Shown: positions 17,480 through 26,070, counted from the stretch's first letter. The stretch is 64,000 bases of DNA from CANLDA01 sp964021645 (GCA_964021645.1 CAXIAD010000001.1:1-64000), one strand, 5' to 3'. Translations and numbers: made by a program. The notes: generated by a model from the letters alone, not told the origin.

Positions 17480-18595
17480 TTAGTTCGGGCGCTCTGCCAT
17501 CTCTGCGCGAATCTGTTGACGCAGCAGATCAATCGGAACGGTTTTTCCATCCCGCTTGTAGGCCCAATAGGTCCAGCCATTGCAGCTTGGTGCGCCTTCC
17601 ATGGCGGCCCCGACCTGATGAATCGACCCTTTGACATCTTTGCCAATCAAGGTGCCGTCAGCACGCACCTTGGCCTTGTAGCGACCATTGATCGAAAACA
17701 GCTCTTCGCCGGGGCGTAGCATGCCACGCTCGACCAGTTGACCGAAGGGCACACGAGGCTCAGCGCGCTTGGACGTCGAAACTTGCAGCGCCTCGCGGTC
17801 GAACTTGCGAATCTTGCTAAGGCGTTTCTCGGCAACCTTGCGGTAAGCCTCTTCGCGCTCAATGCCGATATACTCACGGCCCAGCATTTTGGCGACAGCA
17901 CCCGTGGTGCCGGTGCCAAAGAAGGGATCAAGCACAACATCGCCCGGATTGGTGGAGCCGACCAGCAGACGGTGCAGCAGGCTTTCGGGTTTTTGTGTCG
18001 GGTGTGCCTTGTCACCATTTTCGTTTTTCAAACGCTCATGGCCGTTACAGATCGGCAAAACCCAATCAGAACGCATTTGCACGCCTTCGTTCAGGGATTT
18101 CAGCGCCTCGTAGTTAAAGGTGTATTTGCCACCCTCAGTTTTTGAAGCCCAAATCATGGTTTCATGAGCGTTGGTGAACCGTTTGCCGCGGAAATTCGGC
18201 ATCGGGTTGGCCTTGCGCCAAATCACATCGTTCAAAATCCAGAAACCCTGGTTTTGAAGTTCGGCACCCATGCGGAAGACGTTGTGATAGGAACCGATAA
18301 CCCAAATCGCACCATTGGGTTTGAGCAACCGACGCGCAGCAGTTAGCCACTCGCGGGTGAATTTGTCATAGGCTGCAAAGCTGGAAAACTGGTCCCAGTC
18401 ATTGTCCACGGCATCCACTTTGGAATTGTCGGGACGGTGCAGGTCACCCTTAAGCTGGAGGTTATAGGGGGGATCCGCGAAGATTAGATCGATCGAGTTC
18501 TCGGGCAAACTGTTCATCACTTCGATGCAGTCGCCAGAAAGAATCGTGTTTATAGGGAGCGCTGTTGCGCTCTTGCTTTTGGTCATGCTTGTCAT
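17480..18595 (-). CDS. ccrM: Cell-cycle DNA adenine methyltransferase (GANTC)
   Basis: Orphan beta-class N6-adenine methyltransferase that methylates GANTC and times cell-cycle transcription in alphaproteobacteria. About 371 residues. The catalytic motif DPPYNLQLKGDL is near the N terminus and the SAM-binding motif DPFFGTGTTG near residue 220, as in beta-class enzymes, with the CcrM-typical DNSKVDAVDNDWDQF between. A C-terminal extension (about residues 260-371) corresponds to the DNA-binding domain of CcrM. ATG 18595 has GAGG six bases upstream; ATG 18586 is possible. No restriction partner is present. Confidence 0.95.
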   Translation of the reverse strand: MTSMTKSKSATALPINTILSGDCIEVMNSLPENSIDLIFADPPYNLQLKGDLHRPDNSKVDAVDNDWDQFSSFAAYDKFTREWLTAARRLLKPNGAIWVIGSYHNVFRMGAELQNQGFWILNDVIWRKANPMPNFRGKRFTNAHETMIWASKTEGGKYTFNYEALKSLNEGVQMRSDWVLPICNGHERLKNENGDKAHPTQKPESLLHRLLVGSTNPGDVVLDPFFGTGTTGAVAKMLGREYIGIEREEAYRKVAEKRLSKIRKFDREALQVSTSKRAEPRVPFGQLVERGMLRPGEELFSINGRYKAKVRADGTLIGKDVKGSIHQVGAAMEGAPSCNGWTYWAYKRDGKTVPIDLLRQQIRAEMAERPN

Positions 18596-18645
18596 TCTCT
18601 GCCTCAATAAACCGGCACTATTTTTAGCGCTCTTTGGTTAAGACA

Positions 18646-18689
18646 AAGATGAGTCATTCCTGATTCCTCGTCAATTTCTTTTTTGAATC
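18646..18689 (-). promoter_or_regulatory. ccrM promoter region with three GANTC sites
   Basis: Three GANTC sites fall within 39 bases upstream of ccrM: 18651-18655, 18662-18666 and 18685-18689. A candidate minus-strand -35 box TTGACG occupies 18674-18669. The first two GANTC sites lie downstream of it, where a -10 element would be expected, but no good -10 is visible. In Caulobacter, GcrA acts with methylated GANTC sites between -10 and -35, and ccrM has GANTC sites in its leader. Self-regulation by methylation state is therefore a reasonable inference. Confidence 0.6.
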
Positions 18690-18702
18690 ATACCCTTACT
18701 CT

Positions 18703-19320
18703 TTACTCTTGATACAAGATGTTGTGCACCGGCTTGAACGAACGTCTATGGTGTGGGGTCACGCCAAGGTGAACCAGGGCCTCGCGGTGCATTTTTGACG
18801 GATATCCGGCATTTGTGTCCCACCCATAACCCGGAAACTGTTGCGCTAAATCCCACATCAGGCGGTCTCGACACACTTTTGCCACAATTGAAGCCGCTGA
18901 AATCGAAAGACTTTTGGCGTCTCCCTTGATTAATGCCTCGCTGGATTGTGTCAGGCCGCGGGGAATCATATTGCCATCAATCAACAGATGATCCGGTGGG
19001 AGCGGTAATCCGGCCACTGCGCGCTCCATTGCGAGGTGGCTGGCGCGCAAGATGTTGTGCTCGTCGATCTCTTCTACGGTGGCATGCGCAATGGATACCG
19101 TGCAGGTCGCGAAAATCAGATCGTTCAAGACATCACGTCGTTTGGCGCTAAGTTTTTTGGAATCGTTCAGGCCATCAGGAATATTGCGAGGGTCAAGAAC
19201 AACGGCGGCAGCAGTGACGGGGCCGGCAAGCGGGCCACGCCCCACCTCATCCACACCCGCGATGCGTAACGCACCAGCCTCACGCGCGCGGGTTTCGAAA
19301 TATAGGTCAGGTTGGGTCAT
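18703..19320 (-). CDS. rnhB: Ribonuclease HII
   Basis: Cleaves RNA in RNA-DNA hybrids and starts removal of misincorporated ribonucleotides. The 205-residue product carries the RNase HII signature GVDEVGRGPLAGPV with two acidic metal ligands (residues about 23-36), LLIDGN in the middle and SISAASIVAKVCRDRLM further on. It ends just upstream of ccrM on the same strand, but the 107-base gap with its own promoter-like sequence suggests ccrM is separately controlled. Confidence 0.95.
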   Translation of the reverse strand: MTQPDLYFETRAREAGALRIAGVDEVGRGPLAGPVTAAAVVLDPRNIPDGLNDSKKLSAKRRDVLNDLIFATCTVSIAHATVEEIDEHNILRASHLAMERAVAGLPLPPDHLLIDGNMIPRGLTQSSEALIKGDAKSLSISAASIVAKVCRDRLMWDLAQQFPGYGWDTNAGYPSKMHREALVHLGVTPHHRRSFKPVHNILYQE

Positions 19321-19354
19321 AGGCTACCCAAACCGTACCTTTTTGATCTGTGCA

Positions 19355-19405
19355 ATAGAAAAACCCGGCGAAGGCCCTTGTCAAAACAGGGACACCTTCG
19401 CCGGG
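19355..19405 (-). terminator. Intrinsic terminator between the small exported-protein gene and rnhB
   Basis: An 11-bp stem, CCCGGCGAAGG / CCTTCGCCGGG (19364-19405), with a smaller inner stem. On the minus strand it is followed by a TTTTT run. It should end transcription of the 19512-20000 gene before rnhB. Confidence 0.75.
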
Positions 19406-19511
19406 GAACGCTTCTGGTTAGTCTGTTGCTAAGTTATCCAGAAACATGTGGCAGGGAGAAAACCGATTGGGGATGCGGTGCCTTCCTGCGCACAATTCAG
19501 GTTGGGGCAGT

Positions 19512-20000
19512 TTAGAAACGGGCGATGCTGTAACCGCGATCACGCAAACAGCGCATGGCATAGCCGCGACGCTTGCCGTTTTCGGTTCTGACCCGCGTAT
19601 GGCATTGCTGTGGCAGGGCGTGGGTAAAGCGGTAGTTCCGCTCCAGGCAGCGTTGCGCCATCATCCGCACAGTGCCCCGGCGGGTTTCAAAGCGGCGCAG
19701 ACATTCGCTAGGCAATTTTTTGCGGTTTGCGCGCTGTGGCAAGGGGCGTGGGCGGGTATGTCTGCGTGGCTGTGCCTCTTGGATGTCACCCTCATATCTA
19801 TTGCCGCGGCTGACGTGATTATTGTAGCCATGGTTATCGTCGTTGCGCGATTTCTTAATCGCACTGCCGATAATAAAGAGAGCGGCCATACCGGCAATAA
19901 CCTTGGCGACGTCATCATCCCCGGCACGGGCGGGGGCGGCAAAGAAGCCGGTCACTGCGATGGAGGCGGCGAGGACTGTTGAGATGAATTTACGTGACAT
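19512..20000 (-). CDS. Small basic exported protein, unknown function
   Basis: A 162-residue protein with a clear signal peptide (MSRKFISTVLAASIAVTGFF, cleavage near ARA-GD). A short hydrophobic segment follows (VIAGMAALFIIGSAI), then an Arg/His/Asn-rich mature region containing four Cys. The family is not recognised; similar proteins occur in Rhodobacterales genomes as far as I recall. The Cys-Arg-rich C-terminal half (ECLRRFETRRG, QRCLERNYRF, QQCHTRV) may form a small disulfide-bonded domain. It is divergent from the secreted protein at 20184. Confidence 0.75.
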   Translation of the reverse strand: MSRKFISTVLAASIAVTGFFAAPARAGDDDVAKVIAGMAALFIIGSAIKKSRNDDNHGYNNHVSRGNRYEGDIQEAQPRRHTRPRPLPQRANRKKLPSECLRRFETRRGTVRMMAQRCLERNYRFTHALPQQCHTRVRTENGKRRGYAMRCLRDRGYSIARF

Positions 20001-20183
20001 GTGTATTTCCCTTCAAAGTGATTCTGTGAATTTGACCGGGGGTGGTGTGTGGCCAAACGTTCTGGAACCTTGATCCGCGAAATCGACCCAGACAGGCAAT
20101 ATCAGCCCGATGTTATCAGATATCATGCCGGAAATACCGTGTTGTTATTGAATATCAGGCGTGTTCACCGCAATGTGAGCCTT

Positions 20184-20474
20184 ATGAAAAATCTTGCTAT
20201 TATATCCTGTATCGCCACGTTGATGGCCTTTGCCCCCCCTGCCATGGCTGCGGAGTGTTATGCTGATTACAAAGCAAAACGCGACAATCCGCTAAAGCTG
20301 CATTATGGGGTGGCCGAGGTGCGGGGTGCCTGTACCAAATCCGCCGCCAAGTCCGAAATCCGCACACGCGTGAGTCGGGATGGTTGGGTTTTGCTGAATG
20401 TTATGTCAGTCTTTGATGCATCGGGACTTGCTGAAAGGAAGCGCAGTGCAGGGCAATTCTTCCTCCGCTATTGA
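20184..20474 (+). CDS. Small secreted protein, unknown function
   Basis: A 96-residue product from ATG 20184: signal peptide MKNLAIISCIATLMAFAPPA ending at AMA-AE, then a short mature domain with two Cys (ECYADYK and RGACTKS) and a C terminus ERKRSAGQFFLRY. The longer frame from 20049 lacks a signal at its start and is rejected. The 3' end overlaps the next gene by 29 bases, implying coupled expression with the membrane winged-helix protein. No known family is recognised. Confidence 0.7.
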   Translation: MKNLAIISCIATLMAFAPPAMAAECYADYKAKRDNPLKLHYGVAEVRGACTKSAAKSEIRTRVSRDGWVLLNVMSVFDASGLAERKRSAGQFFLRY

Positions 20475-21150
20475 GGCGCGCAGGCACGGGAGCCGGGTTG
20501 TCGGCTTTGGTATTGCGGCGATTGTGATCATTCTTTTGACGGCGGCGATCTGGTTGTTTCTGACATTGCCGGATGGAAACGCGTTTAATGCGCGGGTCGA
20601 GGCGATCTTTGTTGAGAATGATGATCTGACGCAGCAGGCAGAAATCAAGCTGTTAGAAATACTGGCGCAATCAGGCACGGCCTTTGCGGATACGCTGACC
20701 AGCTACAGGGTGGTGATATTTGTGCTATTGGCCTTTGCCACGGGGATGATGATCGCGGCCTTGGTGTTTTTGGTGATGTTGATCACGATGAACCGGCGCA
20801 TGGCGCAAATTGAGCGGTCAGGCATTCAGGTGAATTCGCTGTTGATCAGTCGCGATGAGAAAAAGGTTTATCTGAACAACATGGGTTTCACCCTGACAGG
20901 GGCTGCAATGGAGACATTGTCGGTCTTGGCTGAGGCGCGGATGGATGATGATGTGTTGTCCGGTATCGAGATCGAGGCGGTGATTTCAGGCAAGGCGCAG
21001 GCCGATTGCGATGAGGCAGCCGGGGCGACACGGATCAAACGCTTGCGGGATTCGCTGGGGAACCAGATGGTCAGTGAGCTATTGGTCAAGAACATCGCCC
21101 GGCGGGGGTATATGTTGGGCATTGATAAAGACGTGATTAAAGTGTTGTGA
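20446..21150 (+). CDS. Membrane protein with C-terminal OmpR-type winged helix
   Basis: A 234-residue protein from GTG 20446 (GGAAG four bases upstream). Two membrane helices are visible (GIAAIVIILLTAAIWLFL and VVIFVLLAFATGMMIAAL) enclosing a roughly 60-residue loop. A cytoplasmic C-terminal domain of about 110 residues follows. It resembles the DNA-binding domain of OmpR/ToxR regulators: LLISRDEKKVYLNN, LTGAAMETLSVLAEA, a helix with TRIKRLRDSLGN, and the closing wing NIARRGYML. In ToxR and CadC the winged helix is N-terminal to the membrane helix; here the order is reversed. DNA binding is inferred, not proven. Confidence 0.7.
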   Translation: MQGNSSSAIEARRHGSRVVGFGIAAIVIILLTAAIWLFLTLPDGNAFNARVEAIFVENDDLTQQAEIKLLEILAQSGTAFADTLTSYRVVIFVLLAFATGMMIAALVFLVMLITMNRRMAQIERSGIQVNSLLISRDEKKVYLNNMGFTLTGAAMETLSVLAEARMDDDVLSGIEIEAVISGKAQADCDEAAGATRIKRLRDSLGNQMVSELLVKNIARRGYMLGIDKDVIKVL

Positions 21151-21157
21151 TTTGGAT

Positions 21158-21201
21158 CAGGGGCTCTGCCCCTCGCGTTGAAATGCGGCGCATTTCAACG
21201 C
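21158..21201. repeat. Double hairpin, REP-like intergenic element
   Basis: Two adjacent hairpins follow the winged-helix gene: AGGGGC/GCCCCT with a 3-base loop at 21158-21172, and a perfect 12-bp stem GCGTTGAAATGC/GCATTTCAACGC at 21175-21201. CCCCCCGGGATATTTATG comes next. The combination resembles repeated intergenic elements I recall from Rhodobacterales. Only one copy was noticed in this window, so repeat status is an inference; a terminator role is also possible. Confidence 0.5.
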
Positions 21202-21282
21202 TCCCCCCGGGATATTTATGCTCAGAAGAAGTGTTGACCTTTGAGGGGGAAAGCGATGTTTTGATCAGGGATAGGGGAATTT

Positions 21283-22497
21283 ATGGTCTGGCCGTCAAAT
21301 CAAAGTGATCTAGAAGCACAGCGCGAAGACTGGCGCGCGCGTTACCGGGAGAGCGATGCCGCCGCCGGGATTGAAACGACCGAGGGTTTTGCGCCGTTTT
21401 CGCAGCGCAATGATATGTTCACGCGGGCGTTTTGGGATGAGACGGTGCGCAGCAAATTCACCGATGGGTTCTTTGCCAGCTACCGAATGAAAGCCACCTA
21501 CCGTAAGGGCGACGGGTTTCTGCAAAAGGATTTTGCGCTGCGCAATGCCAGTTGGCTGATTTCTGATGTCATCAGCAATCGGGGCGCGGATACGGGGCGA
21601 CGTGAGGGGTTTCAGGCCCCAATCGCCTGTGACACGCCTGTTGCCGAGGCGCAGGTGGAAATTGACGACCCCGTAAAAATGGCCGCCGAGGTTAAGCGTG
21701 TGGCCAAATTTTTTGGTGCCGATTTAGCTGGTGTCACGGATATGGACACGCGCTGGTTATATGCCTCACGGGTGGATACGCGGGATTTTTCTGAGGCGGA
21801 GAATGATCTGCCCGAAGGATTAACCAGTGTCATCGTGTTGGGCCATCAGATGGATAAGGAATTGGTGGCGACCTACCCATCCGCCCTTGCCGGAGCGGCG
21901 ACGGGACGGGAATATTCGCATGAGGCCGCGATTGTCATGCAATTGGCCGCCTATATTCGTAATTTGGGCTATGAGGCCGTGGCCTCGATGAACGACACCG
22001 GATTGGTGATTCCCTATGCGATCAAGGCGGGCATGGGCGAATATGCCCGCAATCAGCTGGTAATCACGCCTGAGTTTGGGCCGCGTCTGCGGTTTTCAAA
22101 GATATTCACCAACCTGCCGCTGTCACATGATGCGCCCAAGAAATCCGGCGTTGAGGAGTTTTGCAACATTTGCACCCGTTGTGCGGAGGCCTGCCCGGCC
22201 AAGGCGCTGCCCTTTGGGCCCAAGGAAGTCAGCGGCGGGGACGCTGTCTCCTCTATCAAAGGGGTGAAGAAGTGGACCTCCGACGCCAAGGCGTGTTTTG
22301 GGTATTGGGCCAAGCTAAGCACAGATTGCGCGATCTGCATGCGGGTCTGCCCGTTTAATCGCGATTTCACCACATGGCGGGATCGGGTGTGGCTAAAGCT
22401 GGCGCTGTCACCTTGGCGCAAATGGGCATTGTGGTGGGATGTGAAATCAGAGCGCGCGGCGCGTTTGAAGCCCAAGGATTGGTGGGCGGCAAAGTAG
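21283..22497 (+). CDS. Reductive-dehalogenase-like corrinoid/Fe-S protein (non-exported)
   Basis: A 404-residue protein with RdhA-type features: the stretch AGMGEYARNQLVITPEFGPR, typical of the cobalamin-binding core, and two ferredoxin-like clusters, CNICTRCAEACP (C-X2-C-X2-C-X3-CP) and C-X11-C-X2-C-X3-CP beginning CFGYW and ending CAICMRVCPFN. There is no Tat signal and no adjacent RdhB anchor, so it should be cytoplasmic, unlike respiratory dehalogenases. It also lacks the reductase fusion of catabolic RdhA proteins. QueG (epoxyqueuosine reductase) is a related alternative, but the CFGYW motif favours RdhA. Substrate unknown. Confidence 0.8.
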   Translation: MVWPSNQSDLEAQREDWRARYRESDAAAGIETTEGFAPFSQRNDMFTRAFWDETVRSKFTDGFFASYRMKATYRKGDGFLQKDFALRNASWLISDVISNRGADTGRREGFQAPIACDTPVAEAQVEIDDPVKMAAEVKRVAKFFGADLAGVTDMDTRWLYASRVDTRDFSEAENDLPEGLTSVIVLGHQMDKELVATYPSALAGAATGREYSHEAAIVMQLAAYIRNLGYEAVASMNDTGLVIPYAIKAGMGEYARNQLVITPEFGPRLRFSKIFTNLPLSHDAPKKSGVEEFCNICTRCAEACPAKALPFGPKEVSGGDAVSSIKGVKKWTSDAKACFGYWAKLSTDCAICMRVCPFNRDFTTWRDRVWLKLALSPWRKWALWWDVKSERAARLKPKDWWAAK

Positions 22498-22500
22498 CCG

Positions 22501-23340
22501 CTAATTTGCCAAACCAATAACGACGATGCCTGTGGCGACAATGCCTCCGGCCATCATGCGATTAAACATCGGCCCTTCGCGAAACCAAAACACGCCAATT
22601 AGGGCGGCAAAAATCACCGAGGTTTCGCGCAGGGCAGAGACAATGCCCAGCGGTGAAAATGTGGCGGCGTAAAGCACGATGCCGTAGGCGGCGAGCGAGA
22701 TGACGCCGCCGAAAAAGCCCATGGACAGCGCCTTGATCGAGGTTTGGCGTACACGGTCCATGCGCGTCGCGAAAACAAACACCACCACCAGAATTTCGGC
22801 CACAGAATGCCACGCGATATAGGAGAGTGCGTGGCCGGATACGCGCGCGCCCACACCATCAACCAGCGAATAGCCGGAAATACAGATTCCCACCCCGCAA
22901 GCAGAGACCAATCCCAATGCAGAGGCCCCTTGGCGAATGACGCCACCTGCCAAAAACATGATGCCGCCGGATACGCCAAGAATGCCAAGCCAGACCATAG
23001 GCGGCAGCACCTCCCCCACCCAGAATTGCGCGCCAAGGGCGATCAGCACAGGCGATAAGCCCCGCGCAATCGGATAGGACAGGCTAAGGTCGCCATATCG
23101 GTAGGCAATATTCAACAGAAAGTAATAGCCCCAGTGAATGACACTTGAGGCGAGGATATAGGGAACCGATTCCCATGACGGCAGGGGCACAACGCAGACG
23201 ATCAGCACGCCGGGTATAAAATGACCCAGTGCAATCATGCCCAACATGATTGTTTTATCGGTCGCGCCCTTAACCACAGCATTCCAAAGCGCATGCAAAA
23301 GGGCCGCGGACAACACCATCGCAACGGTTAGTAGGGTCAT
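22501..23340 (-). CDS. DMT-superfamily (EamA) transporter
   Basis: A 279-residue integral membrane protein with about ten hydrophobic helices in two EamA repeats (LLHALWNAVVKGATDKT in the first; FSPLGIVSALRETSVIFAALIG in the second). Members export or import amino acids, sugars or metabolites; this substrate is unknown. It is convergent with the dehalogenase-like gene, with only three bases between stops, and divergent from the LysR regulator, which may control it. Confidence 0.88.
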   Translation of the reverse strand: MTLLTVAMVLSAALLHALWNAVVKGATDKTIMLGMIALGHFIPGVLIVCVVPLPSWESVPYILASSVIHWGYYFLLNIAYRYGDLSLSYPIARGLSPVLIALGAQFWVGEVLPPMVWLGILGVSGGIMFLAGGVIRQGASALGLVSACGVGICISGYSLVDGVGARVSGHALSYIAWHSVAEILVVVFVFATRMDRVRQTSIKALSMGFFGGVISLAAYGIVLYAATFSPLGIVSALRETSVIFAALIGVFWFREGPMFNRMMAGGIVATGIVVIGLAN

Positions 23341-23572
23341 GATGTTGGTCCTGAATGGCGGGGGTGTTTGGGCAAGGCTGGCGGGGCGGAGATTGGTAGG
23401 TGTCGTGTCGATATGCCTAAGTGTTTTGCATCCATTCCTGACTCAGGAAAATCGCGAAACGCTTTGGTCGGTCGAAGTGTCGCCTTTGTCCGCTTTGCAG
23501 ATAGATATGTAAAATCGTTATAATCTATCCTAACATATGGAAATATTATAATTGATCCGGGGGGCCAGCCAG

Positions 23573-24460
23573 GTGCGCTATAGTCAGATCAGGGCATTTC
23601 ATAATGTGGCCATACATGGGGGGTTTTCCCGTGCAGCGGAGGCCGTGTTTCAGACACAACCTGCCTTGTCAGAACAGGTGCGGCGGTTAGAGCAAGAGTA
23701 TGATGTGCTGCTGTTTAACCGCGAAAAAAAGCGCGTGCAGTTGACCCCTGCGGGGGAGCGGTTGTTGGTGCTGAGCAAGCGGTTTTTCGAAGCTGAGGAT
23801 CATATGGAGGATTACCTAAGTGAAACCCGCGCCGCCATTGATGGCACCCTGCGCATTGTCGCGGATTCTGCACATCATGTGACCGCCTATCTTAGCCGGT
23901 TTCGCCAGCGTCATCCCGATGTGTTCATTTCGGTGAAAACGGGCAATACCGCCGAGGTGCTAAAGGAATTGCGCAATTATACTGCTGAGATCGGGATCGT
24001 TGGCAGCATGGGTCCGGGGCCGGATTTTGACTGTGTGTCGCTGGGGTCAACGTCGATTGTGGCGTTTTGCGCGGTTGGGTATTTGCCCGAACATGTGCGG
24101 GGTTTGCGGCTGCAAGATCTGGGGCAATACCCGTTGGTGTTTCGTGAAGAAGGCTCAAGAACTCGGCAAAAACTGGCGGATGCGGCCCAAGCGCAGAAGG
24201 TGGCTTTGCGCCCGGCCCTTGAGGTTGAAGGGCGCGAGGCGATGCGTGATGTCGTGGCCTCGGGGTCGGGTATTGGGTTCGTATCAGAAGCGGAGTTCGG
24301 CAATGACGCCCGCTTGGTTAAAATCCCGCTGGAGGGCATTGATCTGCGGATGAGCGAAACCATGGTCACACTTACGGCGCGCAAAGAGGTGCGGATCATC
24401 CGCGCCTTTATGGAATGTGTGCGGGAGTTGGGCGCTGACGAAGAAAGCCTATTGGTGTAA
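23573..24460 (+). CDS. LysR-family transcriptional regulator
   Basis: About 295 residues with an N-terminal winged helix (YSQIRAFHNVAIHGGFSRAA, then QTQPALSEQVRRLEQEY) and a periplasmic-binding-protein-like effector domain. GTG 23573, with a G-rich site about eight bases upstream, gives the normal LysR N terminus; TTG 23552 is the upstream alternative. It is divergent from the DMT transporter gene at 23340. A spaced inverted repeat, TTATAAT...ATTATAA (23518-23551), lies just upstream and could be part of its operator or promoter. Confidence 0.9.
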   Translation: MRYSQIRAFHNVAIHGGFSRAAEAVFQTQPALSEQVRRLEQEYDVLLFNREKKRVQLTPAGERLLVLSKRFFEAEDHMEDYLSETRAAIDGTLRIVADSAHHVTAYLSRFRQRHPDVFISVKTGNTAEVLKELRNYTAEIGIVGSMGPGPDFDCVSLGSTSIVAFCAVGYLPEHVRGLRLQDLGQYPLVFREEGSRTRQKLADAAQAQKVALRPALEVEGREAMRDVVASGSGIGFVSEAEFGNDARLVKIPLEGIDLRMSETMVTLTARKEVRIIRAFMECVRELGADEESLLV

Positions 24461-25258
24461 CAGGCGCGCACGCAAAAGATTGCCCAGCCCAGAAACCGCG
24501 AACAAGGTTGCCGCGAGGCAGACAATCGTTGGGCCGGTTGGGGTATCCAGATAGAACGCCAATTTTAGCCCGCCGAGCACAGAAATGACACCCAGCAAGG
24601 CCGCGATCAGCGCCATGCGCTCTGGTGTTTGGGCAAAGGGGCGCGCGGTGGCGGCGGGGATCAAGAGCATGGCCGAGATCAGCAAAACGCCCACAACCTT
24701 GATCGCGACGGCAACCACCAGCGCAAGTGCCACTGTCAGCACAAATTGTTCGCGCTTGGGATCAATCCCCGAGGCATAGGCAAGATCAGGGTTCAGCGTT
24801 GCCGTCAACAGGGCAGACCAACGCCACCAAAGCAGGCCAAGCACGATTAGCGCACCGCCCCAGATGACGGTCAAATCCATGCGCCCCACCGCCAGAATAT
24901 CGCCAAACAGATAGGCCATCAAATCAATGCGCACCCCCTGAAGAAAGGAGACCGCAACCAGACCAAAAGCGAGTGCGGAATGCGCCATCACCCCCAGTAA
25001 GGTATCCATCGCATAGCCACGTCCGCTAAGCACGGAAACCACAGTGGCCATCACCAGTGATACGGCCAGCACGCCGCCGAAAACCGAGGTGGAAAACCCG
25101 AGTGCAAGCGCCACTCCCAAGATGGAGGCATGCGCCGTGGCATCACCAAAATAGGCCATGCGGCGCCACACGACGAAACAGCCAAGCGGGGCAGCGGCCA
25201 AGGCGACGCCAACACCTGCAAGGGCGGCGCGCAGCATGAAATCATCTAGAAAGCTCAT
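24449..25258 (-). CDS. znuB: Zinc ABC transporter permease
   Basis: Inner-membrane permease of the ZnuABC high-affinity zinc importer, 269 residues with about eight to nine membrane helices. Family segments include FVVWRRMAYFGDATAHASILG near the N terminus, cited for position at about residues 28-48, and VVAVAIKVVGVLLISAMLL later. The ATG overlaps the znuC stop. It is the last gene of zur-znuC-znuB and its 3' end overlaps the opposing LysR gene by about 12 bases. Confidence 0.93.
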   Translation of the reverse strand: MSFLDDFMLRAALAGVGVALAAAPLGCFVVWRRMAYFGDATAHASILGVALALGFSTSVFGGVLAVSLVMATVVSVLSGRGYAMDTLLGVMAHSALAFGLVAVSFLQGVRIDLMAYLFGDILAVGRMDLTVIWGGALIVLGLLWWRWSALLTATLNPDLAYASGIDPKREQFVLTVALALVVAVAIKVVGVLLISAMLLIPAATARPFAQTPERMALIAALLGVISVLGGLKLAFYLDTPTGPTIVCLAATLFAVSGLGNLLRARLLHQ

Positions 25259-26070
25259 GATGCGGCCTCGTTTTTATGGGTGGATTTGTGGGTATGATCC
25301 AGCCCGGTAATGGTGCCGTCGCATGTGCCATCGGAATGGTCATGATCGTGCTCACACGTGTGATCGTGGGTGTGGTTATGTTCGTGGCGATACAGCGCCA
25401 ACGCGCCTTGGGTGCCGGTGCCAAACAGGGCGCGGTATTCGGGAGCGGAGGCGACGTGCTCTGGTTCGCCCTCGCAGCAGACGTGGCCATTCAGGCAAAT
25501 CACCCGATCAGAGGCGGCCATGACCACGTGCAATTCGTGGCTGACCATCAAAACCGCGCAGCCCAATGTTTGACGCACGTCTTCGATCTGACGATAAAAG
25601 GCGGCGGAACCGGGTTGATCAAGGCCTTGTGTCGCCTCATCCAATATCAGGAGTTGCGGGTCATTCAGCAGCGCGCGCGCCAAAAGAACCCGCTGGAATT
25701 GCCCGCCCGATAGGCCCGACATTTGGCGCGGAGCCAAGGCCCCTACCCCTGCTTTGGTCAGAACCTCGGTCGCGCGGGCATCACTCACACGATTGGGCAG
25801 GCTAAGGAAACGGCGCACGGTCATGGGCAGCGTGGGGTCGATATGCAGCTTTTGCGGCACATAGCCGATCCGCAGATTCGGGGCCTGAGTGACATGGCCT
25901 TTGCTGGGTTTTATCGCCCCGATGATCGTGTGCAGCAGCGTCGATTTACCAGAGCCATTTGGCCCGACAATCGTCACGATCTCTCCCGGCTGAAAATGCA
26001 GGGTAATATTGCTAAGGATGGTATTTCCGCCACGGCGCACAGTCACGTCGGTCACGTCAACGAGGCTCAT
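25255..26070 (-). CDS. znuC: Zinc ABC transporter ATP-binding protein with His-rich tail
   Basis: ATPase of the ZnuABC importer, about 271 residues. Walker A is GPNGSGKST, the signature motif LSGGQFQRVLLARAL, and Walker B LLILDEATQG. After the ATPase domain the C terminus is a tail of about 45 residues extremely rich in His and Asp (HEHNHTHDHTCEHDHDH), probably metal-binding. ATG 26068-26070 overlaps the zur stop (ATGA); the longer open frame upstream is antisense to nothing but has no start signal, so it is rejected. Confidence 0.94.
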   Translation of the reverse strand: MSLVDVTDVTVRRGGNTILSNITLHFQPGEIVTIVGPNGSGKSTLLHTIIGAIKPSKGHVTQAPNLRIGYVPQKLHIDPTLPMTVRRFLSLPNRVSDARATEVLTKAGVGALAPRQMSGLSGGQFQRVLLARALLNDPQLLILDEATQGLDQPGSAAFYRQIEDVRQTLGCAVLMVSHELHVVMAASDRVICLNGHVCCEGEPEHVASAPEYRALFGTGTQGALALYRHEHNHTHDHTCEHDHDHSDGTCDGTITGLDHTHKSTHKNEAAS

